Source of the DNA: CAZWSC01 sp964636385
GTDB taxonomy: Bacteria; Eisenbacteria; RBG-16-71-46; CAIMUX01
DNA: 18,374 bases
Assembly: GCA_964636385.1 (NCBI GenBank)
Contig: CAZWSC010000085.1
Span: 1-18,374, forward strand
Direction of reading: 5' to 3'
The notes beneath the pieces were generated by a model. The model had not been told where the DNA came from. It saw only the letters and a program-made list of their open reading frames with translations, and did no database searches. Every line of letters begins with the position of its first letter. The first letter of the stretch is position 1. This document shows, in pieces, positions 1-6,710 of the stretch. Both the position numbers and the translations under genes were made by a program.

Positions 1-872
1 ACGCGAACCGCGAACACGCCGATGATCGAGGAGACGAGCCCGGCGCTGACCAGGAGGAGAACATACGAGATCGACATGGTCTGAATCTTCGGATCAGTGG
101 TGACTGACAGGGCAATCACGATCGCCGCAATGATGGCGCCGACATAGCTCTCGAAGAGATCGGCGCCCATGCCGGCAACGTCGCCCACGTTGTCGCCGAC
201 GTTGTCTGCAACGACGGCAGGATTCCTGGGATCATCCTCCGGGATGCCCGCCTCCACCTTGCCGACGAGGTCGGCGCCCACGTCAGCGGCCTTGGTGTAT
301 ATCCCGCCGCCGACACGGGCGAAGAGGGCGATAGAGGAGGCGCCCATCGAGAACCCAGCGATCACGGCCGCGGCGTCCGCCAGGCCGTTGGTCCGCAGGA
401 ACAGGTAGAAGGTGAGCGTCAGACCCAGCAGCCCCAACCCGGAGACCGTCATCCCCATCACCGAACCCCCCGCAAAGGCGACCTTGAGGGCGGCGTTGAA
501 GCTGGTACGCGCCGCCTGGGTTGTGCGGCAGTTTGCGCGGGTGGAGATCTTCATGCCCACGAACCCGGCGGCAAGGGAGCAGCCAGCCCCCACGAGAAAC
601 GCCACTGCGGTCTTCCATCCGAGACCCGCCACGTCCCCACGCAGTCCGAAGGCGAGCAGCAGGGCCATGGCCAGAACGAAGACCGCGATCGTCCTGTACT
701 CCCTGTTCAGGAACGCCATCGCCCCTTCGTGGATGAACCCGGAGATCCTCACCATGGTCTCGCTGCCGGGATCGCTCCTTAGCACCCGGAACCGGGCCAG
801 ATAGACCGCGAACAGCAGGCCGAGAAAACCGATGCCGATTGCGATCGGGACTCCTACCGGTACATGAGGCAT
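1..872 (-). CDS. hppA: Membrane-bound proton/sodium-translocating pyrophosphatase, N-terminal part (cut by window edge)
   Basis: Integral membrane enzyme that couples hydrolysis of pyrophosphate to H+ or Na+ export. About 290 codons are present and the C-terminal half lies beyond position 1. Reading from ATG at 870-872 gives a hydrophobic N-terminus followed by several membrane segments. The family's pyrophosphate/Mg site is present: DVGADLVGKVE at residues 197-207, then EDDPRNPAVVADNVGDNVGD at about 212-231. A GGGIYTKAAD stretch comes just before it. The start is supported by a GGGAGGG-type ribosome site just upstream. The gene follows pth by 34 bases and may share its transcript. The residues that distinguish K+-dependent from K+-independent and Na+ from H+ pumps lie mostly in the missing half, so the ion is unassigned. 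Family assignment is certain. Confidence 0.96.
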   Translation of the reverse strand, partial: MPHVPVGVPIAIGIGFLGLLFAVYLARFRVLRSDPGSETMVRISGFIHEGAMAFLNREYRTIAVFVLAMALLLAFGLRGDVAGLGWKTAVAFLVGAGCSLAAGFVGMKISTRANCRTTQAARTSFNAALKVAFAGGSVMGMTVSGLGLLGLTLTFYLFLRTNGLADAAAVIAGFSMGASSIALFARVGGGIYTKAADVGADLVGKVEAGIPEDDPRNPAVVADNVGDNVGDVAGMGADLFESYVGAIIAAIVIALSVTTDPKIQTMSISYVLLLVSAGLVSSIIGVFAVR

Positions 873-906
873 CTCCTATCCCTCCCCTTCGGCGCATGCG
901 TCTCCG

Positions 907-1524
907 CTACGCCGGAGCCTCCTCATTGCCCGACGGAGCGGGGTTGAAGCGGTTCATGGCAGGACCTGTGCCCTCCACAACCATCACCCGCACCGCCTCG
1001 GACGCCCTCCCGAGCGTCCGCCTGAAATCCTCCCATCCGCCTCCGGAAAGAGGCTCGAGAACAAAGCCGGCCATGTCGATGCCGGCCGCCGGGGCGCCAA
1101 CCCCTATGCGAAGCCTCGGATAGGCGTCGCTCTGCAGGCACTCCTCAATGGAGGCCAGGCCGTTATGCCCGCCTGGTCCACCGCGGAGTCGAATCCTCAG
1201 CCTTCCCTCCGGAAGGGCGACATCGTCGACGACCACCAGGATCTCCTCGGGGGACAGACCATGCTCGTCGCGAAGGGACCGCGCAGCCAGTCCGCTCCGG
1301 TTCATGTATGCGAGAGGCCGGACCAGAACAAGGCGGCGGCCGCCCATTTCGATCTCGGCCTCTTCCCGCTGCTCCCGGATCGTCCAACGGCCACCGGCCT
1401 CTGCCCGAAGGACGTCGGCAACGAGAAACCCGGCATTGTGTCGGGTTTGTGCGTACCGGGCACCCGGGTTCCCCAGACCGAGCACGGCCCTGACCCTTCG
1501 GCTGCCATCCGGTGTACCGGTCAT
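907..1524 (-). CDS. pth: Peptidyl-tRNA hydrolase
   Basis: Cytoplasmic esterase that releases tRNA from peptidyl-tRNAs that drop off the ribosome. Numbered from the upstream GTG (position 1545), the Pth1 active site is complete: N26 in GLGNPG, catalytic H36 in RHNAGF, N82 in YMNRSG, D107 in VVVDD and N128 in GGHNGL. I chose the ATG at 1522-1524 (205 residues) because a GGAAAG sits 6 bases before it. The GTG at 1543-1545 has no visible ribosome site but would add seven residues. The gene lies 36 bases after rplY/ctc, the usual partner order prs-rplY-pth. The C-terminus is slightly extended and rich in Pro, Ala and Glu, which is unremarkable. Confidence 0.96.
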   Translation of the reverse strand: MTGTPDGSRRVRAVLGLGNPGARYAQTRHNAGFLVADVLRAEAGGRWTIREQREEAEIEMGGRRLVLVRPLAYMNRSGLAARSLRDEHGLSPEEILVVVDDVALPEGRLRIRLRGGPGGHNGLASIEECLQSDAYPRLRIGVGAPAAGIDMAGFVLEPLSGGGWEDFRRTLGRASEAVRVMVVEGTGPAMNRFNPAPSGNEEAPA

Positions 1525-1560
1525 CCCGGGCTTTCCGGTTCGCACGATCCAGCAGTCAGA

Positions 1561-2208
1561 TCAGGAGGCTCCGTCTTCGGCCGCCTTCGCCGCGCCCGGC
1601 TCAGCCTCTGCCGCGGCAGACTCGGCTTCCTCTTCCTTCGCCTTCGACTTGGCCTCGACCATCACGACCACCGTGTCGGGAGAATCGTGTATCTGCACTT
1701 CCGGAATCTCAATGTCGCGCACATGGACCGACTCCCCGGCCCCCAGCCCCGAGACATCCACAACCACGTCGTCGGGGATTAGTGCCGGAAGGCACTCCAC
1801 ATCAAGACGGCGCAGGAGATGCTCGACGATCCCTCCTTCACGGACTCCGGGCGACTCGGCTGCCCCGGTGAGATGGATCGGCACCTGGACACGGACCTTG
1901 TGATCCATGTCGATGTGAAGAAGATCCACGTGGATGATCGACTCATCGACCGGGTGGCGCTGGACCTCCTTTATCAGCACCTTCAGATCCGGCCCTTCGC
2001 GCCCTTCCACGGACAGATCCAGAATCCGGTTACCGCTTGTGGCGCGCTGCAGCAGGAGAGTGAAGGAATGGGTGTCCAGGGCAATCGGGAAGCTCTCCAT
2101 CCTGTGCCCGTACACAACCGCAGGAGTCTTCCCCTGCATGCGCAACTGCCGGGCGTTCCCCTTGGTGCCGGCTACCCTTGCTTCGGCTTTGATACTGACC
2201 GTGACCAT
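1561..2208 (-). CDS. rplY: 50S ribosomal protein L25, two-domain Ctc/TL5 type
   Basis: 5S-rRNA-binding protein of the large subunit central protuberance. The 215-residue length fits the long Ctc/TL5 form, not the roughly 95-residue E. coli L25. Residues about 5-90 form the L25 domain (KGNARQLR, PAVVYG, HPVDESIIHVD). About 97-185 is the TL5-type beta domain with VPIHLTG, GGIVEHLLR and IPDDVVVDVS. The last 30 residues are an Ala/Glu-rich, mostly acidic tail, common in this family. Translation starts at ATG 2206-2208 with a GGAGAAGGAAG stretch just upstream. It sits between prs (120-base gap) and pth, as ctc does in Bacillus, where Ctc is also stress-induced. No stress promoter is evident here. 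Confidence 0.95.
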   Translation of the reverse strand: MVTVSIKAEARVAGTKGNARQLRMQGKTPAVVYGHRMESFPIALDTHSFTLLLQRATSGNRILDLSVEGREGPDLKVLIKEVQRHPVDESIIHVDLLHIDMDHKVRVQVPIHLTGAAESPGVREGGIVEHLLRRLDVECLPALIPDDVVVDVSGLGAGESVHVRDIEIPEVQIHDSPDTVVVMVEAKSKAKEEEAESAAAEAEPGAAKAAEDGAS

Positions 2209-2329
2209 ACTTCCTTCTCCTTCGTCTCCGGCTCTTCAACCCGCAGGCTCTACGCGACCTGCGGCCTGTACACCATGATCCGGCCCGTCGGGTGATGCCG
2301 AACCAGGCACCATGTCCGGCGGGTGTTCC

Positions 2330-3265
2330 TCAGACAAACAGCGAACTGAGCGATCGCTCCTCGTGTATCCTGCGGATCGCCTCCCCAAGCAACCGGCTCA
2401 CCGTCAGGACGGTCAACCCCTGGAAACAGTGCTCCGGGGAGAGACTGAGCGAGTCGGTGACCACAACCTCGCTGATCGGGGCCTCCCCCAGGTGCTTCTT
2501 CGTCTCCGAGGAGAACGCCGCGTGTGTGGCGCCGGCGATCACCTCCCTTGCACCGTGTTCCTTCAACGCTTTGGCCGCCCTCGCCAGGGTCTTCCCCGTG
2601 GAGATGACGTCGTCGAGTATGACGACGGTCCGGTCCTCCACATCGCCGATCAGGCTCATCACCTCGGCGTCGTCCCTCCTGGTCCGTCGCTTGTCCACCA
2701 TGACCAGCGAGGCGTTCAGGCGCTTCGCATACGCCCGCGCCATCTTGATCGAACCTGCGTCAGGGGCTGCCACAGTAAGGTTCGGCAGCGCTTTCGCCCT
2801 GAAAAAATCTATGAGAACGGGAGCAGCGAACAGGTGATCGAAGGGGATGTCGAAGACCCCCTGAATCTGGCTGGAGTGCAAGTCCATCGTCAGGCCCCGG
2901 TCAGCCCCCGCCACTGTGATCAGGTTGGCAACCAGCTTGGCGCTGATCGGCACCCTGGGCTGATCCTTCCGGTCCTGCCTCGCATAGCCGAAGTAGGGCA
3001 TAACGGCCGTAACCCTGTTGGCCGACGCGCGGCGCGCCGCATCGATCATGACCAGAAGCTCCAGCAGGTTCTCCGCGGGAGCGGCCGTAGGCTGGACGAT
3101 GAAGATGTCGCAGCCACGGATATTCTCGTTGATCTTGACGGCTATCTCGCCGTCCGAGAATCGCCCTACCTCGACCTCCCCCAGGTCGACCTGGAGATAG
3201 GAGCAGATGGCCCTGGCCAGGCCATGATTGGCATTGCCCGAGAAGACCCTCAGAGAATCGACCAC
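2330..3265 (-). CDS. prs: Ribose-phosphate pyrophosphokinase (PRPP synthetase), class I-like
   Basis: Makes PRPP from ribose 5-phosphate and ATP for nucleotide, His, Trp and cofactor synthesis. The PRPP may also serve the UbiA-type phosphoribosyltransferase encoded upstream. The 311-residue protein shows FSDGEI (36-41), the QPT segment (58-60), MPYFGYARQDRK (89-100), DLHSSQIQGVFDIP (128-141) and the catalytic flexible-loop start DKRR (191-194). The start is GTG at 3263-3265, set by a GGAGGT nine bases upstream. A longer reading from 3289 would translate through that ribosome site. The PRPP loop reads DDVISTGKT (218-226), where class I enzymes usually have DDxIDTAGT or DDxIDTGGT. This is a real departure in the motif. 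The overall fold and all other motifs are class I. Confidence 0.96.
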   Translation of the reverse strand: MVDSLRVFSGNANHGLARAICSYLQVDLGEVEVGRFSDGEIAVKINENIRGCDIFIVQPTAAPAENLLELLVMIDAARRASANRVTAVMPYFGYARQDRKDQPRVPISAKLVANLITVAGADRGLTMDLHSSQIQGVFDIPFDHLFAAPVLIDFFRAKALPNLTVAAPDAGSIKMARAYAKRLNASLVMVDKRRTRRDDAEVMSLIGDVEDRTVVILDDVISTGKTLARAAKALKEHGAREVIAGATHAAFSSETKKHLGEAPISEVVVTDSLSLSPEHCFQGLTVLTVSRLLGEAIRRIHEERSLSSLFV

Positions 3266-3269
3266 TTGT

Positions 3270-3287
3270 CCCTTACCTCCGCCTCCC
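3270..3287 (-). promoter_or_regulatory. Ribosome-binding site fixing the prs start
   Basis: Purine-rich GGAGGCGGAGGTAAGGGA on the minus strand. GGAGGT lies 9 bases before the GTG at 3265, the normal distance. It falls inside the longer open frame beginning at 3289, which argues that the longer frame is not used. Confidence 0.7.
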
Positions 3288-3332
3288 ACTTGTTCCCGGG
3301 TGCATGGATGTCACCCATTGCCCCGGCCGCAC

Positions 3333-3409
3333 TGGCTGGGGCGGGAGGATTCGAACCTCCGAATGCAGGAACCAAAATCCTGTGTCTTGGACCACTTGAC
3401 GACGCCCCA
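3333..3409 (-). tRNA. tRNA-Gln (anticodon UUG), CCA encoded
   Basis: A complete cloverleaf can be drawn. The acceptor stem TGGGGCG pairs with CGCCCCA, the D stem is GTC/GAC, the anticodon stem is CAGGA/TCCTG with loop TTTTGGT (anticodon TTG), and the T stem is GGAGG/CCTCC with loop TTCGAAT. Discriminator is G73, followed by an encoded CCA at 3335-3333. U1-A72 and G73 are known GlnRS identity elements, so charging by GlnRS is plausible. It lies between spoVG and prs. A tRNA-Gln just before prs is a familiar arrangement in proteobacteria. It has a terminator and a candidate promoter directly upstream, so it may start a new transcript that continues into prs. Confidence 0.97.
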
Positions 3410-3424
3410 AAAGCAAACTCGGCC

Positions 3425-3454
3425 AGTCTACAACAGGACCGTCCGAGAAACCAA
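3425..3454 (-). promoter_or_regulatory. Candidate sigma-70-type promoter for tRNA-Gln
   Basis: TTGGTT (3454-3449) and TAGACT (3430-3425) are separated by 18 bases. The -10-like box ends 15 bases before the mature tRNA 5' end, nearly the same as at the tRNA-Ser gene (TAGAGT, 16 bases). The -35 is weak and overlaps the preceding terminator's T tract. This is inferred from sequence only. Confidence 0.35.
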
Positions 3455-3494
3455 AAAAAAGAGCCGAGCCACTCGCCTCACGTGTGAGCGGCTC
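3453..3494 (-). terminator. Intrinsic terminator downstream of spoVG
   Basis: On the minus strand GAGCCG (3494-3489) can pair with CGGCTC (3466-3461), with an inner CTCAC/GTGAG stem. Alternatively GAGCCGCTC can pair with GAGTGGCTC, nine pairs including one G-U. A run of eight T (3460-3453) follows. It would end the ispE-spoVG transcript before tRNA-Gln. The T run is striking in such a GC-rich region. Confidence 0.75.
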
Positions 3495-3510
3495 ATTGCT
3501 CGAGGGCTTC

Positions 3511-3530
3511 GAGCCGGCCCGGGCCGGCTC
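3511..3530 (-). repeat. Perfect 20-base palindrome just after the spoVG stop
   Basis: GAGCCGGCCCGGGCCGGCTC reads identically on both strands and begins 7 bases after the spoVG stop codon. In RNA it could fold into an 8-pair hairpin with a 4-base loop, in series with the terminator at 3453-3494. It may stabilise the spoVG mRNA end or help termination. It could also be a protein-binding site. A second small stem (GCTCGA/TCGAGC) overlaps its downstream edge. Confidence 0.6.
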
Positions 3531-3537
3531 CGCAGGG

Positions 3538-3807
3538 TCAGCCGACCAGACTCCTCTCCAGCTCCTGCTCATACTTGACCAGGATCTGCCTCTCCAGCCA
3601 CTCCCTGGTCTGCATGTTGATGGGATGACACAGGTCCTGGTATGTGCCATCCGGTTTCTTCCGGCTGGGCATGGCCACAAACAGTCCCTTGTTCCCGCTG
3701 ATGATCTTCAAGCCCCGCACGACAAAGCATCCGTCCAATGTGATGCTGATAAATGCCTTCAACTTGTCATCGTCGCGCAGAGAGACTCGGATCTCGGTGA
3801 TCTCCAT
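3538..3807 (-). CDS. spoVG: SpoVG family RNA/DNA-binding regulator
   Basis: Small cytoplasmic nucleic-acid-binding protein. In Bacillus it affects sporulation and septation. In Listeria, Staphylococcus and Borrelia it acts as a global post-transcriptional regulator. The 89-residue product begins MEITEIRV and contains the family core LDGCFVVRGLKIISG followed by FVAMPSRKKPDGTYQDLCHP, with the usual C-terminal amphipathic helix. The start is ATG 3805-3807, which matches the family N-terminus and has GGGGG nine bases before it. An upstream in-frame ATG at 3843 would add 12 residues with no family match. It follows ispE after about 170 bases, a partnership conserved in Bacillus (ispE-purR-yabJ-spoVG). 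It does not imply that this organism sporulates. Confidence 0.96.
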   Translation of the reverse strand: MEITEIRVSLRDDDKLKAFISITLDGCFVVRGLKIISGNKGLFVAMPSRKKPDGTYQDLCHPINMQTREWLERQILVKYEQELERSLVG

Positions 3808-3976
3808 GGCGTAAGCCCCCTGGGTCATCCCCACATGGCCCATCCCCCGGAGGTCCCAAGCCGCAGGATCCGGAAATCACCCGATGCGCCGGGACAGGCC
3901 TGTTGCTCACATTTCGTCGCGCTTGGTGGATGATCGCCCGGCCGCAATTCCCTGTGCTCACCGGCGACCACAGCCG

Positions 3977-4873
3977 TCACAACCTGATCAGGCACCCCCT
4001 TCTGGACGGACGCACAACCCGGGCCCAGTAACCTTGCTCTCTGAAGGACTCGGCCCAGCGCATTCCGGTGTCCGCATCAGGCGGAATCCCGAAAACGCCG
4101 GAGCCGCTTCCCGTAACCCGGGTGAAGCCCGACTTCAGACGACCGAACTCCCGCAGCAACCTCCCGACCACCGGCAATGTCTGCTCCACCACGGAAGCGA
4201 GGTCGTTCTTCAGATACTGACCCGACTTCAGCCAGAAGTCTGCCGGAACTGCACCGGGTAGGATGCTAGACAGGGGGCCTTGTGGTGTCAACCCCCATTT
4301 TCCCCTCCTGTAGATAGAACTGGTGGAAACAGAAAGGTTTGGGAAGACGACCACGGCAAGGCGGCCCGGCCACGGGATCATCGGATGCAGGATTTCTCCC
4401 CTCCCGGTAGCCAGCTGGGTCCCCCCGCGCAGAAAGAACGGCACATCCGAACCCAGGCCGGCTGCGAGATGCACAAGCTCCTCATGGGTGGCCGGGATAC
4501 CCAGGAGGCGCACCATGCCCGTGAGTACCGCGGCAGCATCCGAGGACCCGCCCCCCATCCCCGCTCCTGCAGGAACCCGCTTGTGCAGCGAGATCGCGAC
4601 TCCCCCCCTGCAACCCCAGCGGGAGATGACTGCCCGGGCCGCCCTGACAGCCAGATTCCTCTCCACCGGGCCGAGATCCACGGCCCCGGGATGAACGGAC
4701 AGGTCTATCCCTGCGGAGCGCGAGCGCCGGAGCCTGATGGTGTCATGGAGGCGGATCGCCTGGAGTATCGTGACCACCTCGTGGAAGCCGTCCCCCCGGA
4801 CGCCCAGCACTTCCAGCCCCAGGTTCAGCTTGGCCGGCGCGAGGACCGTGATCTCGGAACCGGCAGCGGTCAC
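3977..4873 (-). CDS. ispE: 4-diphosphocytidyl-2-C-methyl-D-erythritol kinase
   Basis: GHMP-family kinase of the non-mevalonate (MEP) isoprenoid pathway. It phosphorylates CDP-methylerythritol with ATP in the cytoplasm. The 298-residue length is usual. Motifs are APAKLNLGL with catalytic Lys15, the ATP loop PAGAGMGGGSSDAA (101-114), GSDVPFF with catalytic Asp143, and a C-terminal GSGSGVFG. The start is GTG at 4871-4873. An in-frame TGA occurs about 30 bases further upstream and no other start lies between, so this choice is nearly forced. The ribosome site is weak. It follows the UbiA gene by 46 bases. Supplying polyprenyl precursors next to a polyprenyl-phosphate-modifying enzyme is a sensible pairing. 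Confidence 0.96.
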   Translation of the reverse strand: MTAAGSEITVLAPAKLNLGLEVLGVRGDGFHEVVTILQAIRLHDTIRLRRSRSAGIDLSVHPGAVDLGPVERNLAVRAARAVISRWGCRGGVAISLHKRVPAGAGMGGGSSDAAAVLTGMVRLLGIPATHEELVHLAAGLGSDVPFFLRGGTQLATGRGEILHPMIPWPGRLAVVVFPNLSVSTSSIYRRGKWGLTPQGPLSSILPGAVPADFWLKSGQYLKNDLASVVEQTLPVVGRLLREFGRLKSGFTRVTGSGSGVFGIPPDADTGMRWAESFREQGYWARVVRPSRRGCLIRL

Positions 4874-4919
4874 CCGGGCTGCCCCGGAGCATCCGGACCC
4901 TCAAACGGCACCAGGCCCA

Positions 4920-5804
4920 TTACGAACCCCTCAGGAGAAGAACGAGAATAACGGCAGCGGCCCACAGCAGTATGTTGAACAGGATGGGAAAGTCCGTCAG
5001 CAGAACCTCGGACGGTGATCCGCCCCTCTGATGGCGGTAGACCAGGTAAAGGTAGCGGAAGACCCCGTACACGACAAACGGGATTGTGAAGACAAGATTC
5101 GTGGTGTTGAAGTGCGCGACGGTCTCGGGCGCCACAGTGTAAATCGAGTAGGATATCACCGTGGCCGCGGTGACGACGGGCACCATCTGGTCGATCAGCT
5201 CAGGCGGATACTCGGCGAGTGTAGCCCTGTGCCCCTCGGCATGTGCCGCGAGCAGAAACCTCTCCTGACGCCGCTTGCACACAGCCAGGAACAAAGCCAG
5301 GAACAGCGTGCACATAAGCAGCCAGGGCGAGATCTCCACATTCCCCTCGAGCGCCTCAACTCCGGCGACCGCACGCAGCACGAAGCCGAGCGCGATCATC
5401 ATGACGTCGATGAGCACAACTCCCTTGAGCACCAGGGAGTAGAGAAGGTTCAGGACGTAGTAGACACCGACCGTGACCAGAAACCCCGTCCCGAGCGGTA
5501 CGGACAGTACGGCCGCCGCAGCCAGGAGCAGCAGCATGAGGGCGAAAGCCCCCCCCTTCGATATCCTGCCGGAAGGAAGCGGGCGATTCCTCTTCCTGGG
5601 GTGCAGCCGGTCACGGCCGACATCCCTGAGGTCGTTGAGTGTGTAGACGGACGAAGCAAGCAGGCAGAACGCCAGGAAGCCCTGGGTTGCGCGCATAACC
5701 TGGTCCGCCTGGTCGAAGTGAAAGCTGAAGATCACGCCGGCGAACAGGGCCAGGTTCTTGGTCCACTGCCGGACCCGCATCTGCCCGAGAATGGTGCCGA
5801 TCAT
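4920..5804 (-). CDS. UbiA-family prenyltransferase, decaprenyl-phosphate phosphoribosyltransferase-like
   Basis: Integral membrane protein of 294 residues with about eight or nine hydrophobic segments. The UbiA signature is NDLRDVGRDRLHPRKRNRP (57-75), and the second polar loop is DVMMIALGFVLRAVAG (133-148), followed by CKRRQE (176-181). The RQWTKN start and the HPRKRNRPLPSG loop are the pattern of DPPR synthases (Rv3806c type). These transfer the phosphoribosyl group of PRPP onto polyprenyl phosphate, the first step to lipid-linked ribose or arabinose donors. This is family-level inference, as the lipid and final glycan are unknown. Its ATG overlaps the stop of the upstream SDR gene (ATGA, 5801-5804), indicating translational coupling. 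No dprE1/dprE2 homologue is visible in the window. Confidence 0.88.
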   Translation of the reverse strand: MIGTILGQMRVRQWTKNLALFAGVIFSFHFDQADQVMRATQGFLAFCLLASSVYTLNDLRDVGRDRLHPRKRNRPLPSGRISKGGAFALMLLLLAAAAVLSVPLGTGFLVTVGVYYVLNLLYSLVLKGVVLIDVMMIALGFVLRAVAGVEALEGNVEISPWLLMCTLFLALFLAVCKRRQERFLLAAHAEGHRATLAEYPPELIDQMVPVVTAATVISYSIYTVAPETVAHFNTTNLVFTIPFVVYGVFRYLYLVYRHQRGGSPSEVLLTDFPILFNILLWAAAVILVLLLRGS

Positions 5805-6703
5805 CCGCCGCCCTCATCGCCCACGCAGGAACCACCGGAATCTGCGAGGTGCAGATCCTTCCAGCAGGCATCCAGCCCTTCCTGCCACGAAGGCAGTGAG
5901 ATCCCCAGGCCATCCCTTGCAGCCTGGCAATCCAGGACGGCACGGAACGGCCGGGGTGCGGGCCGGCCGAGAGCCGACAGAGTCGTCGGGCGCACGCGCT
6001 TCTGGTCGATTCCGGCCAATTCCGCCATGCGGCGGGCCATCTCGAACCGGGAAACCTCCCCGCGGGCCGCAAGGTGCCACGTCCCCCGGCAGTCTCCGAG
6101 GAGAACCTTCCACAACGGGCCGGCTAGATGATCCACGTATGTCGGGCTGCAGATCTCGTCGGTCACGACATCGACCGGCCCACTGCGCAGGCGCCCGAGA
6201 ACGGCCGAAACGAAGTCGGGCCCGCCCTGACCGAAGAGGCCGGTGGCGCGTACGATGCGGAATCGACGGGTACTCTCGCGAACGGCGCACTCCCCGTACC
6301 ACTTGCTCCTCGCATAGACGCCAAGCGGGTTCACCTGGTCATACTCGCGATACGGGCGGGGTGAGGTTCCGTCGAAGACATAGTCTGTGCTGAGAAAGGT
6401 GAGCTCGAACTCCAGCCGCTCCGCCATTTCGGCAATCCGGCCGGGCAGGATGCCGTTGATGAGAAAGGCGCGCTGTGGGTCGCTCTCGCATGCGTCCACG
6501 TTTGTCCAGGCGGCAAGAAGAAGCAGCGCAGCCACCGGCTGATCCACAAGGCGCCGCTCAAGGCTCCCGAGATCCTCGAGGCGAAGGTCGTCCATTGCGG
6601 GAGCGTCGACCTCCACGCCGTCCGGGACGCACCGAAGCATTGCGCGCCCCAGAAGTCCAGACCCGCCCAGGATCAGCACACGAACCGTTCCGCCGTCGTT
6701 CAC
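5801..6703 (-). CDS. rfbD: RmlD-family SDR, probable dTDP-4-dehydrorhamnose reductase
   Basis: NAD(P)H-dependent reductase expected to make dTDP-L-rhamnose, the last step of the rhamnose donor pathway. The 300-residue protein has the Rossmann loop GGSGLLG (13-19), AAWTNVDACESD (64-75), STDYVFDG (105-112), the YxxxK catalytic pair Y130/K134 in GVYARSK, and SPTYVDHLA. All fit RmlD. The other rml genes (rmlA, rmlB, rmlC) are absent here. It begins 7 bases after alaS. The chosen start is GTG 6701-6703, but AAGGGG is directly adjacent to it, so a GTG eight codons later (6679) is also possible. It is coupled by ATGA to the UbiA-type gene, suggesting a joint role in envelope glycan assembly. A related sugar-nucleotide reductase function cannot be excluded. 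Confidence 0.87.
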   Translation of the reverse strand: MNDGGTVRVLILGGSGLLGRAMLRCVPDGVEVDAPAMDDLRLEDLGSLERRLVDQPVAALLLLAAWTNVDACESDPQRAFLINGILPGRIAEMAERLEFELTFLSTDYVFDGTSPRPYREYDQVNPLGVYARSKWYGECAVRESTRRFRIVRATGLFGQGGPDFVSAVLGRLRSGPVDVVTDEICSPTYVDHLAGPLWKVLLGDCRGTWHLAARGEVSRFEMARRMAELAGIDQKRVRPTTLSALGRPAPRPFRAVLDCQAARDGLGISLPSWQEGLDACWKDLHLADSGGSCVGDEGGG

Positions 6704-6710
6704 CCCTTGC

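Noticed and set aside
283..897. A 204-residue open frame on the minus strand over the hppA region
   Set aside because: It is Arg/Gly-rich with no family motif. The hppA frame in the same stretch encodes an intact pyrophosphatase with its substrate motifs.
2312..3487. A 391-residue plus-strand open frame opposite prs
   Set aside because: It is the antisense shadow of prs and runs across the tRNA-Gln. Long antisense frames are expected at this GC content.
3511..3530. Palindrome as an insertion or attachment site
   Set aside because: It is single copy in the window, with no flanking duplication or integrase. An RNA hairpin role is simpler.
5031..6131. A 366-residue plus-strand open frame opposite the UbiA and RmlD genes
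   Set aside because: No recognisable motif, very charged composition, and it crosses two well-supported genes.
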